A DNA stretch of 14,036 nucleotides from Alphaproteobacteria bacterium (GTDB taxonomy: Bacteria; Pseudomonadota; Alphaproteobacteria; Micavibrionales; Micavibrionaceae). The stretch spans positions 1 through 14,036 of the forward strand of contig JAESUK010000022.1 in the NCBI GenBank assembly GCA_016763095.1. The letters run 5' to 3'. The translations under genes were made by a program, and so were the position numbers. The notes under the pieces were generated by a model. It did not search any database, had not been told where the DNA came from, and was given only the letters and a program-made list of their open reading frames with translations. Positions 6,246 through 13,768 of the stretch are shown here, in pieces. Numbering within the stretch: the stretch's first letter is position 1; every line of letters begins with the position of its first letter.

Positions 6246-7129
6246 CAATGATTATCATAAAATTCTGCTACCCGTGACAGGTCTTCATCCGCAAACCCCT
6301 TTTCGGCCACAGCCTGATAAACAAACTGGGCCGCCCGAAGCACATGGGTTTCCAAGCCGACATTCTCTGCTAATTCCGCCACATTCTCAACATCTTTCAA
6401 CATCGTACTTACAACTCCCATTGCCGTGGTCCATGATTGGGAGACCATGCGTCGACCAAAAATCTGTAGTGGCATAGAATCCGCAAACCCTCCTGTAAGG
6501 GCATCAGGTAATTTTTCTACATCGATCCCAGACCTACGCCCTAAATTAATCGCCTCTGCAATCGCAATAATATTGCTCGAAACAATCAACTGGTTACAGA
6601 GTTTAGTCACTTGCCCCGCACCGCACCCCCCCATATGCGTTACACGACGTGCCAAATGAACCAATATGGGCCGGATCTCATCGATATGCTTTTCCGCGCC
6701 GCCACATAAAATAGCTAAATTGCCCTTTTGTGCACCCACCACTCCGCCCGATACAGGGGCATCAACCCAATTCATCCCACATTTTTCAGAAAGTTCTGTT
6801 GCTATATTCTGGGTCGTTTCAACATCTATTGATGAAAAGTCGACCACCAGTTTTCCCTGCCTCCCACCTTCTACAATACCATGCTGTCCCAATGTCACCT
6901 TCTGAACAGCCTGCCCATTGGTAAGGCACATGAGAATAACATCTGATTTCAAAGTCACATCAGCGGGATTTTGACAGATAAGGGCCCCTTGCTCTATTAA
7001 AGGCAGTGACTTTTCAGGATTCCTGTTCCATATATTTATTTTATAATCAGCCGCCAAAAGCCGCTCAACCATTGGCCGGCCCATTATACCCAAACCGATA
7101 AAACCAAGCGTCGTCCCAATCTTACTCAT
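6242..7129 (-). CDS. NAD(P)-dependent 3-hydroxyisobutyrate-dehydrogenase-family reductase
   Basis: A 295-residue beta-hydroxyacid dehydrogenase, oxidising a 3-hydroxyacid to its semialdehyde or running the reverse (tartronate-semialdehyde-reductase type). Rossmann motif GFIGLGIMGRPM is at residues 9-20. The substrate-binding DAPVSGG is at 123-129. The catalytic lysine is Lys176 in GAGQVTKLCNQ, with Asn179 four residues on. Length is normal. The frame is open 12 codons further upstream, but the ATG at 7129 is preferred: GAGGAGA lies 7 bases before it, and it overlaps the dehydratase stop by 8 bases (ATGAGTAA), a coupled pair. Expected partner reaction: the dehydratase makes a 2-keto-3-deoxy or keto acid, and this enzyme handles a later or side hydroxyacid/aldehyde step. 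Which substrate is used cannot be told from sequence. Confidence 0.9.
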   Translation of the reverse strand: MSKIGTTLGFIGLGIMGRPMVERLLAADYKINIWNRNPEKSLPLIEQGALICQNPADVTLKSDVILMCLTNGQAVQKVTLGQHGIVEGGRQGKLVVDFSSIDVETTQNIATELSEKCGMNWVDAPVSGGVVGAQKGNLAILCGGAEKHIDEIRPILVHLARRVTHMGGCGAGQVTKLCNQLIVSSNIIAIAEAINLGRRSGIDVEKLPDALTGGFADSMPLQIFGRRMVSQSWTTAMGVVSTMLKDVENVAELAENVGLETHVLRAAQFVYQAVAEKGFADEDLSRVAEFYDNHW

Positions 7130-8846
7130 CGCAAATCTCCTCAAGCGGCCAGTCACCCCCCCCACTGTGCGTTACCGCCCCTTTATGGGCAGACTGAACA
7201 AGTTTGGCATATTTCTCCAAAAGTCCTCCTTGAGGCCCTGCCGGTGCCGTCCACAATTCACGTCGACGCGCCAGTTCTGCCTCTGACAGGTCCACATTAA
7301 TACTTCCCTTTGAAGCATCAATATTAATGATATCACCGTCTTGTATATGCGCCAAAGCTCCACCATCAACGGCCTCAGGACTGGCATAACCGATGCACAT
7401 TCCTCTCGTGGCTCCTGAGAAACGGCCATCGGTGAGCAAAGCAACTTTTTCGCCCATCCCCTGCCCATATATAAGAGCCGTCACACCAAGCATTTCACGC
7501 ATTCCTGGTCCGCCCTTTGGCCCCTCGTTGCGGATAACTAAAACACTACCTTCTTCATACTGGCGCGCCTTTACCACTTTCATACAATCTTCTTCACACT
7601 CAAAAATCCGCGCAGGCCCGGAGAAGGATAAACATTTCAATCCGGCTACTTTTAACAACGCCCCTTCTGTACATAGGTTACCCTTCAGGACGACCACCCC
7701 ACCAGTCGACATTAACGCCTGTTTAACTGGATAAACGACTTTCTCATCCGGCGCCGGCGCTTTGGAGACCAAGTCCCCTAAACAACCCCCCTGTATCGTC
7801 GGCGTATCTCCATGCAGATGACCACTCTCCACCAGCGTTTTAAAAATTACCTCCGCACCACCTGCTTCATGAAGGTCTTTTGCCAGAAATTGTCCCCCCG
7901 GTTTCATATCAGCAATTAAAGGCGTCCGCTTCATCACCGTCTCCACATCATTTAATGTAAAACTAATACCAGCTTCATTCGCGATAGCCGAGATATGGAG
8001 CGCCGCATTAGTCGACCCCCCTGTTGCTGCCACAATGGCACTTGCATTTTCCAGACTTTTCCAACTGACAAGGTCCCGCGGTAACGGACCATGGCCCTTT
8101 ATAATTTTCATGACCTGTTTTCCTGACCTGCGTGCCAGGCTGTGACGAGCCTGATACACTGCCGGCATCGTGGCTGAACCGGGTAAGGCAAAACCCATGA
8201 CTTCTGATATCATTGCCATTGTATTGGCGGTAAATTGTCCGGGACAAGACCCAACCGTAGGCACAGCGATTTTCTCTATTTCTTCGAGTTCGGATCGGCA
8301 CATTTCATCGGCAAGAACGGCCCCCACACCTTCATAAACATCTAAAATAGTAACATCTTTCCCTTTCCAACGCCCCGGAAGCGCACTTCCACCATACATA
8401 AATACAGAAGGCACATTACAGCGCACCATGCCCATAATCACGCCCGGCAAACTCTTATCACACCCGCCAAACCCCACTATGGCATCATAGGCATGCCCCC
8501 GCACCACGGCTTCGATACTATCGGCTATTATTTCACGGGAAATCAGTGAAAAACGCATGCCTTTATGATTCATGGAAAGACTGTCCGCAACCGACATAGT
8601 ATGAAACAGTCGCCCAACCCCCTGCTCCTGCTCGACACCACTTTTCGCGGCGGCCGCAAAATCGCCTAAATGTATATTGCAGGGGGTCATTTCTCCAGCT
8701 GGACTAACTATGCCGATCATGGGTTTTGCGAAATCTTCTTCATCCAATCCCATTGCCCGTAAGAATGCCCGGTGCGGTGCCCGTGTCAACCCATCTGTTG
8801 TTACATGGGAACGACGTTTTTCATTTGCTTTTCTTCTTTCCTTCAT
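7122..8846 (-). CDS. IlvD/Edd-family dihydroxyacid or sugar-acid dehydratase
   Basis: A 574-residue iron-sulfur dehydratase converting a 2,3-dihydroxy acid to a 2-keto acid. Three cysteines at the positions of [2Fe-2S] ligands are present: Cys56 (TPCNIHL), Cys129 (GGCDKSLPG, with Asp130 and Lys131 as Mg ligand and carbamylated lysine) and Cys201 (GSCPGQFTANTM). Catalytic-base Ser477 is in TDGRFSGATRG. The family motifs GGSTN (276-280) and RNEGPKGGPGMREM (439-452) are intact. It resembles true dihydroxyacid dehydratase, but no branched-chain synthesis genes are nearby and it is paired with a hydroxyacid dehydrogenase and a GntR regulator. A catabolic role on a sugar acid or similar diol acid is therefore likelier (inference). 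Start ATG 8846 has AGGGA upstream. It is divergent from gntR and probably controlled by it. Confidence 0.92.
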   Translation of the reverse strand: MKERRKANEKRRSHVTTDGLTRAPHRAFLRAMGLDEEDFAKPMIGIVSPAGEMTPCNIHLGDFAAAAKSGVEQEQGVGRLFHTMSVADSLSMNHKGMRFSLISREIIADSIEAVVRGHAYDAIVGFGGCDKSLPGVIMGMVRCNVPSVFMYGGSALPGRWKGKDVTILDVYEGVGAVLADEMCRSELEEIEKIAVPTVGSCPGQFTANTMAMISEVMGFALPGSATMPAVYQARHSLARRSGKQVMKIIKGHGPLPRDLVSWKSLENASAIVAATGGSTNAALHISAIANEAGISFTLNDVETVMKRTPLIADMKPGGQFLAKDLHEAGGAEVIFKTLVESGHLHGDTPTIQGGCLGDLVSKAPAPDEKVVYPVKQALMSTGGVVVLKGNLCTEGALLKVAGLKCLSFSGPARIFECEEDCMKVVKARQYEEGSVLVIRNEGPKGGPGMREMLGVTALIYGQGMGEKVALLTDGRFSGATRGMCIGYASPEAVDGGALAHIQDGDIINIDASKGSINVDLSEAELARRRELWTAPAGPQGGLLEKYAKLVQSAHKGAVTHSGGGDWPLEEICDE

Positions 8847-8882
8847 CTAAAAAAATCCCTATCATTAATTTTAAAATTGAAT

Positions 8883-8897
8883 ATTATTGAGAATAAT
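8883..8897. promoter_or_regulatory. inverted repeat ATTATT-GAG-AATAAT
   Basis: Perfect 6-base arms around GAG in the 137-base dehydratase/gntR divergent region, nearer the dehydratase. It may be part of the dehydratase promoter or an operator. Its role is unassigned. Confidence 0.3.
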
Positions 8898-8903
8898 GCC
8901 GCT

Positions 8904-8915
8904 GTCTGCGCAGAC
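8904..8915. promoter_or_regulatory. perfect 12-base palindrome GTCTGCGCAGAC, candidate GntR operator
   Basis: Perfect self-complementary 12-mer midway between the divergent dehydratase and gntR genes. GntR/FCD regulators bind short palindromes in just this position. I saw no second copy in the window. Confidence 0.45.
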
Positions 8916-8920
8916 CCCTT

Positions 8921-8937
8921 CTAGTGATAAATACTAG
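8921..8937. promoter_or_regulatory. inverted repeat CTAGT-N7-ACTAG, second candidate operator
   Basis: Perfect 5-base arms with a 7-base spacer, 5 bases after the 12-base palindrome and 46 bases before the preferred gntR start. Either this site or the palindrome could be the autoregulatory operator. Sequence alone cannot choose. Confidence 0.4.
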
Positions 8938-8983
8938 GCATCATGTTTTTAATCCTTTAAGACAATGCATTAGAGACCCCACC

Positions 8984-9682
8984 ATGACTGCAAAGAAAAA
9001 AATAACTATGTTGCCTAAAAGCATTATCCCAAGACAGTCTCTCCAGGCGGAAGTCGTTTCTCGACTGAGAGATGAAATTATCGAGGGTGTATGGGAACCA
9101 GGCGCTCGACTTCAAGAGCGACGCATGTGTGAAAGATATGGCATTTCCCGCTCCCCCCTCAGAGAAGCCTACCATGTGCTTGCCATTGAGGGATTGTTGG
9201 AACTTTTGCCGAGTCGTGGTGCTGTTGTTACCGCTCCGACAAAGGAGGATTCCATGCAGCATTATACGCTTTCCAAAGCCCTTGAAATACTTGGTCTTGA
9301 ACTTGCCTGTGACAATGCTACGGAAGATGAATTGGATAATATTGAATTTCTTCATAGAAAGATGCAGCGCCTTTGTGAAAAAAAAGACCTCCCGGGTCTT
9401 TTGAAAATCAATAATGAGATCCACCGCGCTATTGTCTGTGCCAGTGGAAATATACCACTTATTCACACTCATTTGATTATTGCTCGTCATATCATTCGCA
9501 TTCAGAATCTCAATGGTGCCATCGAACATTCAACAGAGGATGCCTTTGCCCAGCACGAAGCCTTTATGGCTCCCTTTTTAAAAAGGGACAAAGCCAAAGC
9601 CGTGAGCGCCTTCAAGAAACATCTCTCAACCGTGGGAAATAATCTTCAACAGCGACTGGATACGGCGTTTTACGTCGATTAG
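8984..9682 (+). CDS. GntR-family (FadR subfamily, FCD domain) regulator
   Basis: A 232-residue regulator. The winged helix-turn-helix spans about residues 20-85: EVVSRLRDEIIEGVWEPGARL, then ERYGISRSPLREAYHVLAIEGLL and the wing PSRGAVV. The C-terminal FCD helical domain (about 95-220) has His147 (NNEIHRAI), His191 (QHEAF) and His213 (KKHL) at the positions of the metal-binding histidines in this family, which usually sense small carboxylic acids. ATG at 8984 is preferred because it gives the usual length. A GTG at 8924 in frame would add 20 residues unlike the family. No strong ribosome site is seen for either, so the start is uncertain. It is divergent from the dehydratase, and its last codon region overlaps the end of the transporter gene. 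It probably represses one or both flanking operons until the substrate or an intermediate appears. Confidence 0.9.
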   Translation: MTAKKKITMLPKSIIPRQSLQAEVVSRLRDEIIEGVWEPGARLQERRMCERYGISRSPLREAYHVLAIEGLLELLPSRGAVVTAPTKEDSMQHYTLSKALEILGLELACDNATEDELDNIEFLHRKMQRLCEKKDLPGLLKINNEIHRAIVCASGNIPLIHTHLIIARHIIRIQNLNGAIEHSTEDAFAQHEAFMAPFLKRDKAKAVSAFKKHLSTVGNNLQQRLDTAFYVD

Positions 9683-11022
9683 GAGGAATTTTCTTTTTTC
9701 TCCAACGACGGAATATTAAAAGACATAATTATCAGTGTTACAGTAACAATCAATGCGGGCAAGGCGGCAGCCGTGAAAAGTGAAATACGGTCAAACCCAT
9801 ACGCCAATAAAACACCCCCCAACACAGGCCCCAATGCAGAGCCCGTACGACCAATACCCATGCTCCACCCCACTCCGGTGCTACACATATATGAAGGGTA
9901 ATAACGCGCGGAAAGTGCTCCTAATGTCATTTGTGCCCCGACCGTAAAAAAGCCAACAAAGAAAATAACCGTCAAGACGATTGGCAGGTGATTGGCCGTC
10001 AACCCTATAACCGGGATGAGGAATACACCAACGGCATATCCAATAACGGTTGGCTTAAACGGCCCCCGTTTGTCACAAATACGACTAATGAAAAAGCCGC
10101 CAATGATCGCCCCCACATTCAGAATAACGATCCCCATTATAGCCTGTTTATGTGACAATCCGGCATCCACCAGAATGGCCGGAATCCAGTTTATAAGAAA
10201 ATACGTCAACAAAAGGCTCATGGAAACCACAATCCACAAAAGCAGTGTCCAAGTTGACCGGCCCTCTATAAACAATCCTTTAATATTACTTGCGCGCGGT
10301 TTATTTTCATCTACAGCCTGCCATGTAACCTTTGAGAAATCAATTAAGGGATCAATCTGCTCCAAAAGTTCACGGACTTTAACGGTTGCTGCCTTTTTAA
10401 TGGCTAAATAACGAATAGATTCAGGCAACCAGAGGAAGATAACCGGCAATATCATCAAAGGTAATAATCCCCCCACAACAAAAACGGACTCCCATCCATA
10501 CACCACAATAATTTGCGTACTCGCAATGCCCCCTAGAATTGCCCCTAAAGGGAATCCACAGAACATTATTGTCACAGATGTTGTCCGAACTTTGGCCGGG
10601 GCATATTCTGACGTTAAGGCAACAAGGTTAGGAATAACCCCGCCCAAACCAATTCCTGTAAGGAACCGATAAATCATGAGTTCTTCTACTGACCCCGCCG
10701 TTGCGCATAACAACGACATAATCCCAAACAATACTATGGAAACAATGATAATAACCTTGCGACCAACACGATCCGCCAGCCCCCCCAACCCCAAAGCCCC
10801 AAACATTGTCCCCAAAAGGCTTGCGCCAAATAAAACGCCTAATTCTTCAGGAGGAATAGCCCATGCAGACTTTAGGACAGGGGCGATGAAAGCAACGGAC
10901 TGTGTATCGAAACCATCTAACATAGCAATGAAAAAGCAAATTACGATGACACGTATTTGCAAAGAACCAAGCTTCGCTTCATTAAGAACCTGGGCAAGGC
11001 CACTTTGGTCTGCGTTTGTCAT
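9679..11022 (-). CDS. MFS transporter, aromatic acid:H+ symporter (AAHS) type
   Basis: A 447-residue inner-membrane permease with about 12 hydrophobic segments. Features of the AAHS family (PcaK/BenK relatives) are visible: DGFD in TM1 (Asp36, Asp39), GGLADRVGRK in loop 2-3 (80-89), RFLTGIGLGGVIPN in TM4 (119-132) and LPESIRYL after TM6 (199-206). A second-half loop motif (ISRICDKRGPF) is also present. It therefore probably takes up an aromatic or other monocarboxylic acid with protons. AAGGATAT precedes the ATG. It is the last gene of the minus-strand operon, 53 bases after the oxidoreductase. Its TAA overlaps the gntR TAG on the other strand (shared bases 9680-9681), leaving no space for a terminator between them. 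Substrate is not determinable; the AAHS class also contains members for non-aromatic acids. Confidence 0.92.
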   Translation of the reverse strand: MTNADQSGLAQVLNEAKLGSLQIRVIVICFFIAMLDGFDTQSVAFIAPVLKSAWAIPPEELGVLFGASLLGTMFGALGLGGLADRVGRKVIIIVSIVLFGIMSLLCATAGSVEELMIYRFLTGIGLGGVIPNLVALTSEYAPAKVRTTSVTIMFCGFPLGAILGGIASTQIIVVYGWESVFVVGGLLPLMILPVIFLWLPESIRYLAIKKAATVKVRELLEQIDPLIDFSKVTWQAVDENKPRASNIKGLFIEGRSTWTLLLWIVVSMSLLLTYFLINWIPAILVDAGLSHKQAIMGIVILNVGAIIGGFFISRICDKRGPFKPTVIGYAVGVFLIPVIGLTANHLPIVLTVIFFVGFFTVGAQMTLGALSARYYPSYMCSTGVGWSMGIGRTGSALGPVLGGVLLAYGFDRISLFTAAALPALIVTVTLIIMSFNIPSLEKKENSS

Positions 11023-11048
11023 GATATATCCTTATATTTTTTACTTAT

Positions 11049-11076
11049 CGGTTAGTAAATTTCGGTTAGTAAATTT
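11049..11076. repeat. 14-base perfect tandem repeat between oxidoreductase and transporter genes
   Basis: CGGTTAGTAAATTT occurs twice with no gap (11049-11062, 11063-11076), ending on the oxidoreductase stop codon. The first copy also forms TTTACT-N8-AGTAAA with the bases before it (11040-11059). It could be a slippage duplication in the 53-base intergenic gap or a small regulatory stem. No function is evident. Confidence 0.7.
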
Positions 11077-12098
11077 TATGTCGCAATCTGGATAATGATT
11101 TTACCCTGCGCCTGTTTTGTTTCACAAAATTCATGAGCAGCAACAATATCTTTCATGGGATAAACCCGATCGATCACAGGCTTTATTTTACCCTCATCAA
11201 CCAAAGAAGCTATTTCCGACAGAGCTTGCCCATTTGGCTCCATAAAAGACCAATAATAGTCCCTGCCCATTTTTTTCTGCTCCGCCACTCTCTCCTCATA
11301 GAATTTTGCGACCTTTTCAAGCCCTTTTTCCAAACCAAATTCATCGACCATCTGTATTTTAGGGCTCACAATACTTACATAACTGGCGGCTGAATTTTTT
11401 TTCAGACTGTTCAAAAGATTTTCTTCTGTATCAAAAGCCGTATCAAAAGCGACATCATAGTCATACAAAATTTTGCTAAAATCGGCTTTAGTATAATCCA
11501 CAACAACATCTGCTCCCAAACCGCGGACCAGTTCAACATTCCTTGTGCTGCAAATCGTTGCGACTTCAGCCCCCCAGGCCTTCATCAACTGAATTGCAAA
11601 ACTACCGACCCCTCCTGCTCCTCGGGGAATAATAATCCGTTTTCCTTTTGTATTATCCCTGTTTAAACCTACATGACCAACCAAAGCACTCCATGTTGTC
11701 AAGGCCACATAAGGCAGCGATGCGGCCTCAATGAAATTAAGGCATTGCGGTTTAAGTGCTGCATCGGCCTCATCCACGAGTGCATATTCCGCAGTCGCCC
11801 CCTTTAAGACCGCAGCATATACCTCATCGCCTACTTTAAAGGCCGTTACCTTGCCGCCCACGGCTTCCACATAACCCGCAATATCACGCCCCAAACGGAT
11901 AGGAAATTCAGCCCCTCCCTTGCTTTTAAAAAAATCTTGGCCATAGCCAGATCTTATGGCGCAATCAATAGGATTTACGGATGTTGCAAAAACACGAACC
12001 AATATTTGCTTTTCATCTGGTTTCCCGATGGCCGCATCTTCAATTATTTTAATAACATTCTGAGCAGTACCATATTCATTAATTTCAGCAGCCTGCAT
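11076..12098 (-). CDS. zinc-free MDR oxidoreductase (quinone reductase-like)
   Basis: A 340-residue medium-chain dehydrogenase/reductase. The N-terminal GroES-like domain has TSVNPIDCAIRSG (39-51), GRDIAGYVEAVG (70-81) and FKVGDEVY (87-94). The Rossmann NAD(P) motif GAGGVGSFAIQLMKAWGAEV is at 160-179, followed by GADVVVDY. The cysteine and histidine of zinc-dependent alcohol dehydrogenases are absent, so it groups with NADPH:quinone oxidoreductases and enoyl/alkenal reductases, reducing an activated double bond or quinone. AAAAGGTAAATGA precedes the ATG. It lies 44 bases after the VOC gene in the same operon and could reduce an unsaturated intermediate of the pathway. An internal stretch around residues 245-290 (EKVAKFYEERVAEQKKMG) is unusually charged. 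The physiological substrate is unknown. Confidence 0.88.
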   Translation of the reverse strand: MQAAEINEYGTAQNVIKIIEDAAIGKPDEKQILVRVFATSVNPIDCAIRSGYGQDFFKSKGGAEFPIRLGRDIAGYVEAVGGKVTAFKVGDEVYAAVLKGATAEYALVDEADAALKPQCLNFIEAASLPYVALTTWSALVGHVGLNRDNTKGKRIIIPRGAGGVGSFAIQLMKAWGAEVATICSTRNVELVRGLGADVVVDYTKADFSKILYDYDVAFDTAFDTEENLLNSLKKNSAASYVSIVSPKIQMVDEFGLEKGLEKVAKFYEERVAEQKKMGRDYYWSFMEPNGQALSEIASLVDEGKIKPVIDRVYPMKDIVAAHEFCETKQAQGKIIIQIAT

Positions 12099-12142
12099 TC
12101 ATTTACCTTTTCTAAAATTATTATTAAACTTACACATACTCA

Positions 12143-12748
12143 TTAGTCTCTCAGCATGTCCCACGGGGACATACCTTCGGGTAGTTTCGGACGTTTCACG
12201 ATTTCCGCAAAAAGGACTCCCGCCTCATAATTTTCAATCATTTCTTCCGGATCAAATATGATCCCCATGGGGTTCTCCAGATAAGCTCCCGTCGCGAAAT
12301 AATCATCCACCTCTTTTACAGTTGCAAAATTATCTATCTGCAATTCAACCTTATTCTGGTCAGGATCCTTGAAATACATAGATGTCGTCGGCCCATGAAT
12401 GATTGTCCAGAAAGGTTCAATTCCGATCGCCTTCAACCGTTTATAAGTCGCAAGAAGGTCACCAAGATTTTCATAGGTAAAGGAAACATGCTCCATACCT
12501 GTGCTTCTTTTTTCTGGCAAAACCAGATCCGGCAACCTTACTATCGCCAGACGATGATGCTCATCATCATACGTAATAAAACCCATATCATCGTTTCTGA
12601 AGGCGATTTCGGCCTCCAGAACTTTACGGTACCATGCCAACATTTCATCCAGATGACTTGTACGCACCGCAATATGCCCCATTTTATAAGGGGCTATTTT
12701 GCCGCGCTCTTTTGCCGTTAATGGCATTCCGCCTGTCTGATTTTCCAT
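12143..12748 (-). CDS. VOC-family protein, extradiol-dioxygenase-like
   Basis: A 201-residue vicinal-oxygen-chelate protein with paired beta-alpha-beta modules. His25 (MGHIAVRT), His87 (MEHVSFTYEN) and Glu135 (VELQID) form the two-His-one-Glu metal site of extradiol ring-cleavage dioxygenases, and Tyr125-Phe126-Lys-Asp-Pro matches the family's YFxDPxGN segment. It may cleave a catechol-type ring or act as an isomerase/lyase on a related metal-chelating substrate. The ATG at 12748 is chosen over an upstream in-frame start because GGAGG lies 4 bases before it. That ribosome site is inside the last codons of the hydrolase gene, whose TAA ends one base before this ATG, so translation is coupled. 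The pairing with a FAH-family enzyme fits cleavage followed by hydrolysis. The substrate is not established. Confidence 0.87.
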   Translation of the reverse strand: MENQTGGMPLTAKERGKIAPYKMGHIAVRTSHLDEMLAWYRKVLEAEIAFRNDDMGFITYDDEHHRLAIVRLPDLVLPEKRSTGMEHVSFTYENLGDLLATYKRLKAIGIEPFWTIIHGPTTSMYFKDPDQNKVELQIDNFATVKEVDDYFATGAYLENPMGIIFDPEEMIENYEAGVLFAEIVKRPKLPEGMSPWDMLRD

Positions 12749-12749
12749 T

Positions 12750-13640
12750 TTAACCTCCATATATATTGTTAGGTTCGGAGATAACCCGATTTTCAATATG
12801 CCCAAGCCCTTCTATTTCGACCCGAACAGACTGACCTATTTTGAGAAAACGCTGAGGCTTAGAAGCCGCCCCAATACCAGAAGGCGTCCCCGTGGCCAGA
12901 ATATCTCCCGGTTCCAACGTAAAGACCGTCGTCAATTCAGCAATCATCTCCCCAATACTGTAAATAAAATCGTCGGTATTGCCGTCCTGACGTTTTTCTC
13001 CATCAATCCAGGTCTGTACGCGCAAGTTTTCTGGCCGGTCCATTTCATCCACACAAGTAATCCACGGACCAATAGGGCCATGAGTATCAAAGGACTTTCC
13101 CAGCATCGCTGTTGGCGACCGCATTTGCCAATCCCGAACACTTAAATCATTGGTAACCATATATCCTGCCACAACCTCATGCCCTTTATCAGCAGGTACA
13201 TGACGACATCGCTTCCCAATAACCACAGCCATTTCACCTTCATAATCAAAGGCCGTCGATACACGCGGCATATGAATAGGATCATAAGGACCCGTTATGC
13301 AGCTAACCTGCTTATTAAACCAAACCTGATTATCGGGAATAACAATATCCAAACCGCTATTCTTAATTTCCTCCACATGGCTCCGATAACTCAAACCCAG
13401 CCCTAGAAATTTGCGCGCTCTGGGGATCGGTGCGCATAATTTAACATCCGCAAGGGGAATACGCTCTTTACATGACGCGATGACTTTCCTCACGACTTCC
13501 AGTGCCTCACTTCCCCCGTCCAGCAATCGCACCATATCATTGGGCAGCTTACTATCCGCTTGCGTCAAATCAATAATTTCTTCATCAACAAGCGCCCCAA
13601 TTCGCTGATTATTTTTATAGTTAAATGTTATCAACTTCAT
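12750..13640 (-). CDS. fumarylacetoacetate hydrolase (FAH)-family enzyme
   Basis: A 296-residue FAH-fold enzyme, the class that hydrolyses or hydrates/decarboxylates 2,4-diketo acids (fumarylpyruvate, acylpyruvates, 2-keto-4-pentenoate, 2,4-diketo-3-deoxy sugar acids). Metal ligands are visible as Glu134 and Glu136 (FDYEGEMAVVIG) and Asp165 (TNDLSVRDWQ), with Lys182 (GKSFDTHGPIGP) and the ending LATGTPSGIG (248-257). The N-terminal 70 residues match the extra domain of the COG0179-type group. ATG at 13640 is preferred to a GTG nine bases upstream because GGGGGAG would touch the GTG but is 9 bases from the ATG. A SnoaL-like gene ends 5 bases upstream. Within the operon it probably acts on a product of the VOC protein or, alternatively, on the dehydratase/reductase route. 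Exact reaction unknown. Confidence 0.92.
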   Translation of the reverse strand: MKLITFNYKNNQRIGALVDEEIIDLTQADSKLPNDMVRLLDGGSEALEVVRKVIASCKERIPLADVKLCAPIPRARKFLGLGLSYRSHVEEIKNSGLDIVIPDNQVWFNKQVSCITGPYDPIHMPRVSTAFDYEGEMAVVIGKRCRHVPADKGHEVVAGYMVTNDLSVRDWQMRSPTAMLGKSFDTHGPIGPWITCVDEMDRPENLRVQTWIDGEKRQDGNTDDFIYSIGEMIAELTTVFTLEPGDILATGTPSGIGAASKPQRFLKIGQSVRVEIEGLGHIENRVISEPNNIYGG

Positions 13641-13645
13641 TTTTT

Positions 13646-13768
13646 TCACTCCCCCTTAAAAGCCACGACAAGCCGGCGTTCTTCGAAAAGCCAAACCCCG
13701 TCATCACCTTTTATGACCACATCAATGGAATCACCGATAATTCGACTCCCAAAGTTTCTGAGGAGTTT
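13646..13768 (-). pseudogene. C-terminal 40 codons of a SnoaL/NTF2-like protein
   Basis: The minus-strand frame just before the FAH gene ends with RIIGDSIDVVIKGDDGVWLFEERRLVVAF (split here: RIIGDSIDVVIKG, DDGVWLFEERR, LVVAFKGE) and a TGA 5 bases before the FAH ATG. The DGVWxFxERR pattern is the last beta-hairpin of SnoaL/NTF2-like proteins, small enzymes or accessory proteins often found in aromatic and steroid pathways. Upstream of about 13768 the frame meets tandem stops in AT-rich DNA, so the first 100 or so residues are missing. It was probably the first gene of this operon and has been cut off by the junction at about 13740-13768. The family assignment is from a short segment only. Confidence 0.6.

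Noticed and set aside
7122..8846. Dehydratase as the branched-chain amino-acid biosynthesis enzyme IlvD
   Set aside because: The family is right, but no ilvB, ilvN, ilvC or leu genes are nearby and the linked genes (GntR, hydroxyacid dehydrogenase) point to catabolism. The biosynthetic role is not excluded by sequence alone, so no gene symbol is given.
8957..9529. 190-codon open frame antisense to gntR
   Set aside because: It lies wholly opposite a clear GntR/FCD protein, has no recognisable domain and has no ribosome site. It is a shadow of the gntR codons.
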